Source of the DNA: Phylloscopus collybita
Taxonomy: Eukaryota > Chordata > Aves > Passeriformes > Phylloscopidae
Length of the DNA stretch: 64,000 bases
Assembly (NCBI GenBank): GCA_027886175.1
Contig: JAJNNQ010000001.1
Span: forward strand, 9,754,501 to 9,818,500
Reading direction: 5' to 3'
The notes under the pieces are model-generated. The model made no database searches and was not told the DNA's origin. It was given only the letters and a program-made list of their open reading frames with translations. The position numbers were made by a program, and so were the translations under genes. Below, in pieces: positions 1-11,718 of the stretch. The stretch's first letter is position 1; the number at the start of each line of letters is the position of its first letter.

Positions 1-112
1 CAAAGCCAGGTTGGACGGGGCTTGGAACAACCTGGTCTGGTGGCAGGGAGTGGAACAAGATGGTCTGTAAGGTCCCTTCCAATCCAAACCCTTCTGTGAT
101 TCTGTGAAACAG
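1..112 (+). mobile_element. CR1 LINE 3' tail fragment
   Basis: It resembles the conserved CR1 3' end, with AAGGTCCCTTCCAATCCAAA then TTCTGTGATTCTGTGA. It is cut by the window start. Like most avian CR1 copies it is a short 5'-truncated fragment. Confidence 0.8.
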
Positions 113-2840
113 ATGGAAGCAGCAGATGCTTCCCCTGGGAACTCCTGTGCCCTGACAGCCCAGCCAGCTCAGACCAGGCTGCCGTCCCCTTGGTGACAAT
201 CCTGTCATGTGCTCTCTGCTTCATCAGGCCTTTTTTTAAAATTGATTTTATTACAAGAGGAATTGGCCAAAGGAAGGAGCAGCTCTGGAAGCTGCTGGGG
301 ATGGTTTGGTAGAGGGAAATTGGGTTTGGAGCAGAATGAAGGGAGAAATTACTTTCTTTTGTAATTCAAAAGCTTCCACTTCAACTGTAGGGCTTGTGAG
401 CTGGATGTGGGTCCTGGAAAATGACAGGGAAGAGGGCAGGGCTGCAGTGTGTGTGTGTGACCTGAGCTGGGACACAGCCCCAGCCCTGCAGATCCAGTGT
501 CACCAGGAATCCGGGCACTGTTGGAGCTGGGGGAGGGACTCCAGTAACTCGAGATGTGCTGGACCAGACCACGCTGGACTGAAATAAACCCTGAAGAGGT
601 GACCAGCTCTGTCAGCCAGGGCTGTGATTCAGATGCCTGGCAGAGGAGCTGGTGCCCAAATAAAGGCCCTGAGTTCAGAGCTGTGATGCCAGGGGGTCAC
701 GGGTGGCTCCGGCTGCTGGGCTGCAGCAGCAGCACATCCAGCTGTGGGCTGCAAACCCTGCCTGGTGGGGTCCTGCACCAGCCCTGCAGCCCGGGGTGCA
801 GCAGTGCAGCTTGCCCAGTGTCGCAGGGAGAGTCCCAGCTCTCCAACAGGTTTGGTTACCCAGCCATCAGCAGTTGCATAACGAGCTCTCCCGCTCTGCA
901 TGTGGAGCAGGAGCTGGTTCCAGCCAGGGCTCAGGGTGCTCAGTGTGAGCAGTGGCTCTGGAGGCCTCCCTGCTAATCCCTGGTGAGAGCCTCTGGGGGC
1001 TGTGCAGGTGTGTGGCTGCTGCTGCTGCACCCCGAGACTGAATTATTCATGGCAGACTTGCCGTGCTTATGCATGATGTGGTTTCTTGCCTTTATGAGCC
1101 CTAGCTCGGGCATAAACCACATTTATGAACCATGAACCTCTGTTTGTCCTCTGAGGAAGGGCTGCTCCCCAGGGAATCTGTGCCCGGGAGTCCTGTACCC
1201 GCAGCAGCTCCCTGGCTGGATGATTTATTGAGCTCCTCCTCGATGTGGCTGTGCAGGACAACCCCTGGAACTGTGAAACCCCAGCCAGGGTTGTGCTGAC
1301 CCTGCTGCTTCAGCCAGGCACAGCCTCAGCCCCTTCCCGCTGTGCAAGGGCTGGGGAGGAGTTTTGAACAACTCTCTGGATTTCTTGGCACGTGGGATTG
1401 GGTTTTTCCCTCTGTCCCCATGGCCTCAGCTGGGGTGGGGTGGGGTGAGCTGGACCCCCAGAAACCCCACAGAGCTCCTCCATGAAGTGTGCAAGAGAAG
1501 GGAACCGTTCAGACCTCCAAATTCATCCTTCAGAGGACACCAGCTGGCTGTTCCCCATGCTGTTGGATCGGTGTTGCAGCATCCCTGTTCCATCTGTGTT
1601 TTCCTCTACACAGGAGCCGGTTGCCAGGCTGCCTGGGATGAATCACGGGGTGCTCTCTGCCTGTATCCCCCCACTCCTGGCTTCCTCACAAACAGGCACT
1701 TTTCCTCCCCTGCTCCCACACGGGAACATTCACCAAAAAAAGAAAGAAAAAAAAAATGCACAGTCCCCCCCTGAAATCTGTGCTTTGTCCTCCAGTGATC
1801 CTTCCCCATCCCTCCTCTCCCCTTTCCTGTCAGCGACAAGCAGCAGCCCAAATCCCCGAGTGGTTTGCAGCATTTCCACCCAGCCCGGGTGTCTGGAGCA
1901 GGCAGAGCCTTTCCCAGCGGAGCCCCCGGTGGTGCAGCTCTGGCCCCCACGGGCTTCCCCGGTGCCGTCACTTCCCGGGCTCAGCAGTCGCTCAGATTCC
2001 CGTGGGTGACCGTGGGCTGTATTTATAGTTTGCTGGGCTAAAAATAAAAGCCCCAAAGTGTTGGGTTCGCTGATCTCAGCCTCGTGGAAGGAGGGATGCC
2101 CAGGAGCCCCCCGGGAGGGGTCTGGTGGGGGGTGTTGCCTGGGGCTGTGAAGCCTCTCGGGGGCCGCTCCCATGGAGGGTTTGGTGAAAGTTTATTTTTT
2201 GGAGGTGGTGTAGCTGCTGCGTCGCTGGCTGCTCTTGCTCAGCACAGAGCCTCGTGCAGGACTCTCATCCCACTAAAAATACTTCCTCTGTCTCATCGGG
2301 CTCAAGTCTAACAGAGCCTGTGAGTGCCTGATGGAGCCATCAGTGCTCCTGGCTGTGGCTACCAGATGGCGTGTGAGCAAGCCCCGCACGGCCCAGCTCC
2401 GAGAAAATGTGCTGCCAAATCCCTCTGACAAATGTCTGTATGTGGTTTGTGCTGGTCCTGAGCCCCCTGTGTGTGTGCCCAGCAAACATTCCTGCCTGCT
2501 CCTGACTGGTTTCCAAGCAAGGTCCCTTTTTCAGCTCCCAGCGTGCTGGGCACTGCAGGGCAGTGTTCCAGGGGGAGGATGTGCAGGAGGAATGTGCCTG
2601 AACAGGAGGGGCCCAGCGCATCCCCTCTTCACCCATTCCTGTACCAAGCCAAAGTAAGTAATTTCTCATTTCCTGGTTTCCTTAATCTGGGTTTTTTTTG
2701 AACAAAATGAAGTCCAAGAGCTGTATGAGGGAGCGGGATCTCTCTGTCCCTCTGGCTCTGTCCCAGTCCCGCCGTGCCACCAGCACTGGGCAGCTTTCAG
2801 AGCCGATGGAGCCCCCTCACCTGACTCCCTGGCTCTCCTG
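110..2840. other. Intergenic DNA, no gene recognised
   Basis: Only short shadow reading frames are present. A hairpin-forming inverted repeat at 1,077-1,121 is noted in the findings. Nothing here matches a known gene. Confidence 0.5.
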
Positions 2841-2841
2841 C

Positions 2842-2852
2842 AAAAAAAAAAA

Positions 2853-2889
<37 letters not shown>
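2842..2889. repeat. Poly-A tract
   Basis: A run of 12 A, then GC, then 34 A. There is no AATAAA just upstream and no recognisable retrocopy, so it is listed as a simple repeat. It borders the CpG-rich patch that follows. Confidence 0.9.
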
Positions 2890-2890
<1 letters not shown>

Positions 2891-2899
2891 CGCCAAGAT

Positions 2900-3420
2900 C
2901 CCGGCCTGGCTCTGCCTTGCGGGGCTGCATCTGAGAGCTTTCCCTGCCCCAAAACCAAAGCGGGAATATCTGCTCCCGGCATCGCCCCGCAGCCCCCGGC
3001 CCCCTCCTCCGCAGCTCTGATGTCACCGGCAAGCAGCGTCAGGCAGCCGGCAGTTGCCGTGGTGATGCCGGCGATGCCGGGGAGCGCAGCGCTGCTGCCC
3101 CGCTGCCCCCAGCCCTTCCCGGGGAGCGCAGGGCACCGAGCCCCCCGGCGCTGAGCCCCGGGACGTGCCATGGGCTCCCATGCCGCGGGGAGCTGCCCAG
3201 AGCCCCCGGCGACCCCCGAGGCTGCGAGGATGTCGAAGGCGGCCAGCGGTGAGTCGGTGCTGTCGGGGATTCACTCGGTCAGGGGCTGCTGCCGGGGGTC
3301 TTTGGGCTGTTGGGGGGTCTCGCAGTGCCCCCAGCCTCGCGGATATGGGCGTCCCTTGCTCCTGGCTGCCCCGGGGGTCTCATCAGCCCAGTTCCCGGGG
3401 CCAGCTGAGAGGTACGAGCT
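2900..3420. promoter_or_regulatory. Small CpG-rich patch with possible promoter
   Basis: CpG content rises well above the flanks here. A CRE-like TGATGTCA lies near 3,018. An ATG in good context at 3,170 opens 26 codons, followed by a strong donor GCG|GTGAGT at 3,248/3,249. Promoter activity is inferred from composition only. Confidence 0.4.
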
Positions 3421-3429
3421 GCTCTCAGC

Positions 3430-6400
3430 CAGTTTTGAGCCCCGGGGAGGGAATGGAGCCCGAGGCAGGGTGGTGCTGGGCAGGCAGCAGCATCCACACC
3501 CGATGGCCCCAGTGAGCAGCACAGCGAACACAGAGGGGTCACCCCTGTCCCAGCAGGGTGCGACCATCACCAGCCAGGTTGTGTTTCACCCCCGGGTACT
3601 GCTCACGGTGTCGCGGTCCTCGCTCAGAGCCGTCCTGGTGTGGGGCTGTGCCCTGCCCACATCTCTGCCAACCTCGGCAGGTGCCAAAGGCGTTGGAAGG
3701 GATTGTGGGGGGGGTATCTGGTGATGGGCACCCCAGGGTTTGCAGGACCCCCTCTGTGCCCTGCTCTGCAGCAGGGATGGACACACCGTGTGCCCCTGGG
3801 CTTTGGCATCTCTGCCAGGAGCGTGGGGACCAGGCTGGCCACTGCCCACCCCTCAGCCTGGGGGTCTGCTCTGAATTCTATCAGCTGCAGCTCGCTGCCG
3901 GTGGATCAGAGGCTCTGGCAGGGTTTGGTTTCCTGCTCGGTGTCTCAATTTTACAGTCATCAAGTTCTTGCCGTAAATAAGACCTGGACGAGCAGGATGG
4001 AGATGTTTCAATTGCTCTGACTAAGTTTTACATTCCCATATTTCTCTGGCTGCAGAGTGTTGGAGCAAGCGCAAGCTGGCTGGGGCCCAAGCGGGTGAGG
4101 AGGGCAGCGTTTGCTCTGCCACCTCTCTGCAGGCAGGGCAGGAGGGGACAGAGGGGGACAGGGCTGCCAGGTGAAGGCTTTGGCTGTGGCACAGAGCTGG
4201 CAGCGAGGGGAACCGGGAGCTGCATCCCACCAGAAGAGCAGGAGCTAAAAATACTGAATGGGAATGAGGCAAAATGCAGTGGGAAATCACTGCCCACCCC
4301 CGCCAGACCCTGCTGTGGGGGAATTAGAAGAGCTTTAATTTGCTTTTGAAGCAGTTTTTTGCTGGTCTCAAGATCACCCAGAGCGAGTTTTTGTGCTGGC
4401 CCCTCAGCCCAGGGCTGAAGGTTTATGTTTGTGGAGGAAGAAACCTTAAAATCCAGAAACGACAGCCCTGTTTGTCCTCAAAATATCCCCTGTATTGCAA
4501 AACCATAGCTCAAATCTGCCACAGGGAATGGGAAATGCTGGGTCAGATACATCCCTCCTGTGGCTGGGATGGATTTTCCAAGGAGCTGGCAGGCAGCGTT
4601 TGCCTTTGTGCATCCCCTGGGGGCCCTGGAAGAAGGCGGGTTTGTCCCCGGGTTTGTTCCCTCGTGCACACCCTCTGTGCCATGGATGTAGAACTTTTTG
4701 GTGAAGTCACCGTGTGGTAACAGCTTTTTGGAAAGGTTTGGCTGTGAGTTCCCAAAAGTAATGCTTAGCAGGGGATCAGGATGTTGTTTTTGGGGATAAC
4801 CACGTGCCAGCTCGTGGCAAGAGGAGGGCTCTGTGCCACGCTGATGGATGCCAGGCTATTCCTGTGCCAGGGGTTTGCACAGGGATTTATTGGGATGACG
4901 ATGCTGAGTCTGTTCCATCTTGCTCTGGGCTCTTGCACCTCGCACAGCCAGGAGCGGGGGGAAGATGTTGCATTTTGGAATCCAGTTAGATCTTTTTCTT
5001 GTTCATTTCTCCTGCCTTTTGATTTCGTGCAATGTTTAAGTAGTGAAAAAGTTGGGGGTAAGTCCTTCTGTCTTTGCATAGATGTACAGTTGTAGTAAAT
5101 ATAGTTTTACTCAAAGTGTCCTTTGGATTAAAAAAAAAAGCAATTTATAAAGAAATCATCAGGGAAAAGAAAATCAACAGTCCCCATTGAAACTGATTTG
5201 TTTGAGCACTACACAAACGTGGTTGCTAAAAATGGCTTAATGAATATAAAGATACATGGAAAGATAGAAACATCTCATTTGCTCACTAATTAGATCGTGA
5301 CAACACTCAGAACCCTTTCAGCGCTCACCCAGCTCATCCCTGGGCTCTCCCTGCTTGGGGTTGCCCAAGGAATGACAAGGCATGGTGGGATGAGACTCCT
5401 GGGAAAACCTGCTGGGCTGTAAATGCTATTGACCCGTTATCCTCCTAAACACAGTCCAGGGACTTGAAAAATAAATAATCTCATGGATAAAAATATCTTA
5501 ACCAGACAAAACCCCCTCCTATTATTGATGCAGGCACTTAGAAGCCACCAGCAGCACTTTCCAGAGCTGTAATTGCTGGAGATAACCAGAGGCCTGGGGA
5601 TGGAGCATCCCGCTCCTCGCAGCTGGAGAAGGAAGCTCTGGCTCCCAGCAAGGAAGGCAGGCTGAGCTGTCACCCCTCCCTCTGCCAGCTCTTCCCCCTG
5701 GCAATAACAGAGTCATTAATTAATGTTTGCACAGCACTTTGAAGATAAGTGCTGAACACAAGTATTCTTTTAAATGTGATGGGGCTTGTCCCTGGCTGGG
5801 GGGAAGCCCCTCTCTGTGGGGAGCAGAGCTGCCTGTGCTCCCTGCCCCTCCCATTCCTCGGGTTTGATACACATCAAACACTCCAAGCAACGGAAAAAAG
5901 AAATAAATCTGAATAACTTGTTGCCCTCATCAGCCTAACAGCTGAGTTGCATATACATTACCTTCGAAATAACACAAAAGCATGAATGAAAGAGAGTCCT
6001 ACTACCTGCACTTCATTTGTTTCCTTTATTTACATGAGAAATGTTGCTCCTTGCCTGCGGTTCCCTGATGCACAAGGCTTTGCTACTGCATCTCCCTGCC
6101 CAGCCACGGAGCTGGAGATAAGGAACTGCTGACAGCGGTGCTGTGCCTTAGAAACTGTTCCCATGCTGTTGGGAATGGCACTGAAGGGATGGCTGCATTT
6201 CTGAGAGTGATATCCTGCTCTCTCCTCCTTGGGGCTGGCTCCCTGATGGAACTGTCACAGGAAACAAGGGAGGAGAAGGCATTTGGAGCTGTCGGAGCAG
6301 CAAGAGCATGAGGAGGCTGCCAGCCCCCTCATTCCCCCTCCTGTGGTGGGACCCAGGCTCCAGTCAGTCAGGAGATATTTGAAGTGTCTTCTTGACCACA

Positions 6401-6940
6401 TCTCCTTATGGAATTTTTAGGAAGATGCAACTTTATTTTTTTTTTTTTGGATCTCTCTAGGTTGTTTAGGACACCAAATCTGATGGGCTCAGAGGGGACA
6501 GAGCCCTCTGCCCCCTCCCAGGCAGTGCCAGCCTCGGCCCCACGCTGTGACCTCGGGGTGTGCCCAGGCTCTAAGTCAATCCTAGCTGGGGATATTAAGT
6601 GCTCAGCACTGGGGCAAACGAGGCCCTGCAGAACTAAGCACAGGCAAGCAGCTACAGCAGGGTTCAAAATTAGTCCAGGGCTGAAAATAGAGCCCTAAGG
6701 AGAGAGCTGCGAGCAGCCAGGGTTGGGAGTGTGCATGAGCTGCTCGCTGCTCTGCTGGGGCCGTCTCCAGCACTCAGGGCTGCCTTGGAAAATCTGCAAG
6801 AATAAGAGAGAAAAATGTTCATTCATTTGAGTGTTTTCTCTCACTGCCCCGCAGAGCACAGGCAGCAGCTGTTGGGCAAGACTGAAGGCAAAAAAAAATC
6901 TCTTCCCAGAGAGAGCCACCTGCCTTTATTGGCTGCTGAG
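3430..6940. other. Intergenic DNA, no gene recognised
   Basis: No conserved coding segment was found on either strand. The right half is AT-rich, non-repetitive and could contain regulatory elements, but nothing specific can be supported. Confidence 0.4.
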
Positions 6941-6941
6941 G

Positions 6942-7088
6942 ACAAGCTGTGGCTGCCCATCCTTGGAAATGTTCCAGGCCAGGTTGGATGGGGCGTGGAG
7001 AAACCTGGGATTGTGGAAGGTGTCCCTCCCACTGCAGGGTTTTAGAACAAAATGATCTTTAAGGTCCATTCCAAACCATTCCAGGAAT
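6942..7088 (+). mobile_element. CR1 LINE 3' fragment
   Basis: It shows the CR1 3' pattern: a GTTCCAGGCCAGGTTGGATG stretch, a GGAAGGTGTCCCTCCCACTG stretch, then ATGATCTTTAAGGTCCATTC. Boundaries are approximate. Confidence 0.8.
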
Positions 7089-7089
7089 G

Positions 7090-8990
7090 GAAGCTCTTCC
7101 TCTACATACCCAGAACCTATCTTCACCTTGTAATTCCCAGGCCACAGCACGTTTATATTTTTACAGAAGATACATTTTTTTACCACATTAATTTAGATCT
7201 GCTGTCCTTGGGGACATCAGATATTCTGGGAACTGATATTCTCATTCTACTCCTAGTTGCCCAATACTGACAGTCGAAACAAAGTGGAAAAAAACCAAAT
7301 TCCCAGGCTTTTACCCAGTGTGGCAGAGAACAAGCACGAGGGTCCAACTTTGCTACCTGCAATGGGTGTCATGTGTGAATATGGTGATTTCTCAAAGGAA
7401 TTGCCTGCAAGTAATTAACCTCGGAGCTCTGCTGGAAGACAAGTTGTGTCAGTTCACGTGTACACCTACGCTCAGTGCGTGAGGAATCCAGGGGACTAAC
7501 AGGGAAATTATTTCATGTAGAAAAGCAATGCATTTCCATTTTTCCAGAAGAAAAGCCTTGGAGCGTGTTTAGTAGTGGAGCACAGAAAGAAACGAGCAGC
7601 AGGCAAATTACAGATGAATTTGTTGCTGCTGAATATGGGAGAGTCATTTATTTTCTCATGAAAAAAGCAAACACACTTAGCAATCCACTGGTGACTCTCC
7701 CACTTTAAATGCAGGCTTTTTTATCTCCAGGACAAGTTTGAAGACGCTGGTGTGGGATGATGCCGAGTTCTTGACAAACCACTTCATCATCACCTACAAA
7801 GTTTCCCAAAACATCAATTTCAGCTTCCACTTAAGGACATGAAAATGCCCTCAAATAGCAGAATTTCAGGGAATTACCAGAGAGGAAGAAATGGCAGCAC
7901 ATTCCACACCAGACTGGAAGAGGTGCAGAAAGGAGAAAAAGGGGCAGGGCAAGGGGTAATCCCAAGGCCTGGCTCCTACTGCAGCAGAGGCCTGGGAAGG
8001 GAGAGAATTCCCCTTTATGCTTTTTTCATTTTTATTCCAAGTGTTTCAGAAGTCCAGGTGATGCTGGCTTGGTTTTGTGAGGGCTGTCTGCCACCTTCTT
8101 AGAGCATGTTTTTGTTGCTGATAAATTTAACAACGGGATCCATTCCTTACCTCAAGGAAAAACGTCTCAGAGGAAGAAGTAGGTTAATTTTCTCCGGGTT
8201 ACACCTTCACCCTCAACAGAGGCCGCCTGCTCCAGCAGCCCAAGTGCTGTTCTGTTCCTGCCGTGGGTCTAATGCCCAATCCACCAGCAAAATGAAAACA
8301 TTCTTCTCAAATACAAGGGGATTTGGATTGGGCCTTAACGCTTAATCTGAGAACAAGAGCAGCTTGTCCCGATGATAACTGCCTGTAACCACCGTGCTGA
8401 AAACCGAACCCTTCGAACAGAGATTATAAAACAGCCAGCAAGTTGTTTGCAAAGACACTTTGATTGCACACAACCCTGCAATATGGAAGAGTGATAGAGG
8501 CTGGGATGACCTTTGGACACCAGATCGTATTTCCTGGTGACACAAAGAAAGAATGCCCTCCCCTTGCACTTCGAGGAGACACAAGGAAATGAACGTTGGA
8601 TCTTAAGAGAGAACCCAACTGAATCTTTAATGGTCCTGAAATATTCATATAATCTACCAGTTACATGCAGCAGGAAAACAATTCATGAGAATGGTAACAA
8701 AATTAGGTGGAATAAGGTCAGTCTGCTATGGCTGTTGTGCAGCTAAACTTATAATCAGGGTTTCAGTAGATGGATATGAAGATAATTCATCTGGCCAGCA
8801 CAGACATTAAAGGCTCGAAGCTCAATCATGCAGCTTCACTTTTCAGACGAGCCCTAAAACTCACTTGTCAAGTGAGCTAATCTGCAGGATCCGGTTTTGA
8901 TCACGAGCCTGGGACGCGGTGGTGGCCAAAGCTGCACAGAATTTTGGGCACCACAAGATAAGCAAGGTCTAAAGCTGTCAGAGAGCATCC
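7090..8990. other. Intergenic DNA, no gene recognised
   Basis: Mostly AT-rich unique-looking sequence with no conserved reading frame, RNA gene or transposon that could be identified. Confidence 0.4.
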
Positions 8991-8999
8991 GCAGGAGGC

Positions 9000-9095
9000 C
9001 CTGGAGGTGGTTGGGGTGTCTGTGCAGGGACAGGGGTTGGACTCAGGGATCCCTGTGGGTTCCTTCCAGCTCAGGATATTCCCTGATTCTGTTCC
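9000..9095 (+). mobile_element. CR1 LINE 3' fragment
   Basis: It contains CAGGGACAGGGGTTGGACTC, then CCTTCCAGCTCAGGATATTC and CTGATTCTG, a diverged CR1 tail. Boundaries are approximate. Confidence 0.7.
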
Positions 9096-9949
9096 AGGAC
9101 TCTGTCACCCCTGCTTGCCATGCGGACAGCAGGACAGCGGGCTCTGGACAGGGCTGGGAGACAAGAGCGTGTCAGACAGCAAAAAAACCCCACATCCTGA
9201 ACCTGTCACACATTTCGTGCTGTTGTTACAGATCACGACATAAAGCAGGGGAAGAACTTCTCTTTTTGTCAAGAAACATAAGATGTGTAAGTCAGGCTTC
9301 GGCCTGAAAACCGTCTTTGATGTCCTTTGATGGTGAGCAGGGAGTAACTCAGCAAATCTTGAAGGACATTATTTGTAATACCATGGAGAAAAGTATTGCT
9401 GGTACTTTTATATGAACCCAATGTTTTATTGAGCTGTGCTGACAGCAGAGAGAAATTTCAACCCTTCCCACACTTAAGAAAACAACTGCTTTGGTTCAGA
9501 GGAATCTATCACGCACCTAAGGGTTCCCGCAGCTGGTGATTTTTGTGGAGAGATAGTTTATTTGGCATTTCCGTGCTTCCCTGCACCCAAAGGGGAAGCT
9601 GGGTGAAGATGTCAAGGGGTTGTGACCCTGTGGGGTGGGGATAGGGTCGAGATGGGGTGAGGGCTCAGCAGCCCCGATTCCACCTCCTGTCCAGGAGCTG
9701 ATTCCCCAAACCCCTGCAGACCCCACACTTCCCCTGGGCTGTGGGTTAGGAGGGCCGGGACCTTCCTCACAGGTCACCAGAGTGGGACACAGCTCAAGTC
9801 ACTCTCGTTCACCCCATTTTTAATCAAAGAGGTTCTTTCTCCATCATGACTCCCACAGGCTGGACCCCGGTGCTCCCCCGGCAGCTCTGGTCACCACCTG
9901 CCCCTCAGGATGGGGTAGGGGATGCGGGTGGTGGGGCTGTGAGGGCAGG

Positions 9950-10390
9950 AGGACCTTGATGGTTGTGGATCCGTGAGGTGGGGAGGGTCCATGAGGATGG
10001 TGGGTGTGCCAGAGCTGTGGGTCCGTGAGGGGCTGTGGCTCCGTGAGGGGCTGTGGGTCCATGAGGATGGTGAGTGTGCCAGAGCTGTGGGTCCGTGAGG
10101 GGCTGTGGCTCCGTGAGGGGCTGTGGGTCCATGAGGATGGTGAGTGTGCCAGAGCTGTGGGTCCGTGAGGGGCTGTGGCTCCGTGAGGGGCTGTGGGTCC
10201 ATGAGGATGGTGGGTGTGCCAGAGCTGTGGGTCCGTGAGGGGCTGTGGCTCCGTGAGGGGCTGTGGGTCCATGAGGATGGTGGGTGTGCCAGAGCTGTGG
10301 GTCCGTGAGGGGCTGTGGCTCCGTGAGGGGCTGTGGGTCCATGAGGATGGTGGGTGTGCCAGAGCTGTGGGTCCGTGAGGGGCCGTGAGG
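9950..10390. repeat. 70-bp minisatellite next to the CAMSAP1 CpG island
   Basis: ATGAGGATGG recurs exactly every 70 bases at 9,991, 10,061, 10,131, 10,201, 10,271 and 10,341. Each unit also contains shorter internal repeats of the CCGTGAGGGGCTGTGG type. The array leaves all three - strand frames open, which makes long false reading frames. Confidence 0.97.
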
Positions 10391-11390
10391 GCGGCGGGGC
10401 CATGAGGGGCGGGTCCGCGTGCACCCCGCGCGCGCGGGCCGGGCGCGGTCGCCATAGCAACGGTTGCCTGGCGCGCGCGGGCGGCGGGAGGCCGTGCACC
10501 CCGCGCGCGCGCGCGCACGCGCAGGCGCTCCCGCCTCCCCTCCCCGCTCCCTCCCGCCTCTCCCTTTTCCCGCCGAGCGCGCGCGCGCGCGCCCCGGACC
10601 GGGCGAGGCGGGAGCGGCGGGAAGGGCGGGGGGGGGGGGGCGGGGGGGGGGGGTCGGAGAGAGGGAGAGGGCGCGGGCGCGCGCGCGGGACGGGAGGCGG
10701 GCGCATGCGCGCGCGCGCGCGCGGCCCCGAGCGCTGTGGCAGCCGCGGCCCCTCGGCGGCGGCGGCGGCGGCTCCGTCCGTGCCTCCCGCACCGGCACCG
10801 ACGCCGGGCCCGCCGAGCTTCCCCGTCCCCGCCCCGCCGGGGCTCCGGGCACCGCCGTGCCCCTTTCCCGCGCCGGGGATGAGGCAGCGGTAGCGCGGCA
10901 AGGTGAGGCGGCGGGGCCTGCAGGCCGCGGCGGGCGTGAGGGGGTGCGGCGGCGGCGGCGGGGGCTCGGCGGGGGCCTGCGCGGAGCCGGCGCCGGGTGG
11001 GCTGCGCCCCCCGCCTCCCCCGCCCTCGCCGCCGCCGCCGCCGCCTCCTCCTCCGCCCGGGTGGGGCGGGGATGCGGGGAGGGGGCGCCGCCGGCCCCCG
11101 GCGCTGCTCGGCCCGGCCATGGGCGTGCGGGCGCGGAGCCTGTGCTGCTTCTCGGGGGCGAGGCGGGGGAAGGAGCCGCAGGTGCTGCCCTGGCTCTGCC
11201 CCTGCCCCGGCGCGGCCCCGCGGGCGGGGAGGGGGGCGGTGGTACCTGCCCGCATTGTTCGGGAGAGCCCCATCCTTCCTTTATCCCATCGGCAGGTGAC
11301 GGGGCTGCGCCTTTCTCGGCTGCCTCGGCCGCAGGCTCGCCGAGCCGGGCCCTGCCCTTGACAAAAAGGGATGCTCGCCCCGGGCTCCGA
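10385..11390. promoter_or_regulatory. CpG island, CAMSAP1 promoter
   Basis: The stretch is extremely GC-rich with undepleted CpG and many alternating CG runs. It starts right after a minisatellite and ends just before the first coding exon. No TATA box is evident, so a dispersed CpG-island promoter is expected. Runs of G near 10,627-10,653 could form G-quadruplexes. The exact transcription start cannot be read from sequence. Confidence 0.85.
10700..10902 (+). other. CAMSAP1: Putative non-coding first exon of CAMSAP1
   Basis: The first coding exon begins exactly at its ATG after a clear acceptor, so an upstream 5' UTR exon is needed. The best donor in the CpG island is CAAG|GTGAGG at 10,902/10,903. 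Joining it to 11,556 gives AAGATGG around the start, with A at -3 and G at +4, a strong Kozak context. A four-codon upstream reading frame (ATG 10,879, stop 10,891) would lie in this leader. The 5' boundary is a guess. Confidence 0.5.
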
Positions 11391-11555
11391 TGGCTTTTGA
11401 TTGCCGAGTGGGTTTGGAATCGCTACATCAGCCCTCCCGATGGAAATCCCGAAGGATGTCGGGCCTGTTGTGTGCAGCCCCGGCCGGCCCCTCTGCTGTG
11501 TGCCTTTAGAATGGTCGGCTCGTGCAAAAATCTCTGCCTTTTGTTTTTGTTTTAG

Positions 11556-11718
11556 ATGGTGGATGTTGATGTTTGTGCGGGTGGAGATAGTACCAGAAGA
11601 AAAATGGATGCTCTGACAGATAGTGCAGTTGAGATTGTCCCTTTGGAGCTCTATGATTCAGCCAGAGCAAAAATAGCTGCTAATCTACAATGGATCTGTG
11701 CTAAAGCCTACGGAATAG
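11556..11718 (+). CDS. CAMSAP1: CAMSAP1 coding exon 1 (residues 1-54)
   Basis: The acceptor TTTTAG directly precedes the ATG, and the exon ends AATAG|GTAAG in phase 1. It contains SARAKIAANLQWICAKAYGI, nearly identical to mammalian CAMSAP1. The first 20 residues are variable. A second in-frame Met at residue 17 is an alternative start. Confidence 0.92.

Noticed and set aside
2666..2934. Short frames with long Phe or Lys runs
   Set aside because: Produced by the poly-A tract; no supporting signals.
9891..11273. A 460-codon open frame on the - strand, and two shorter ones in other frames
   Set aside because: The frames are kept open by the stop-free 70-bp repeat and by the GC-rich island. The peptides are repeats of the same units in different frames with no conserved domain.
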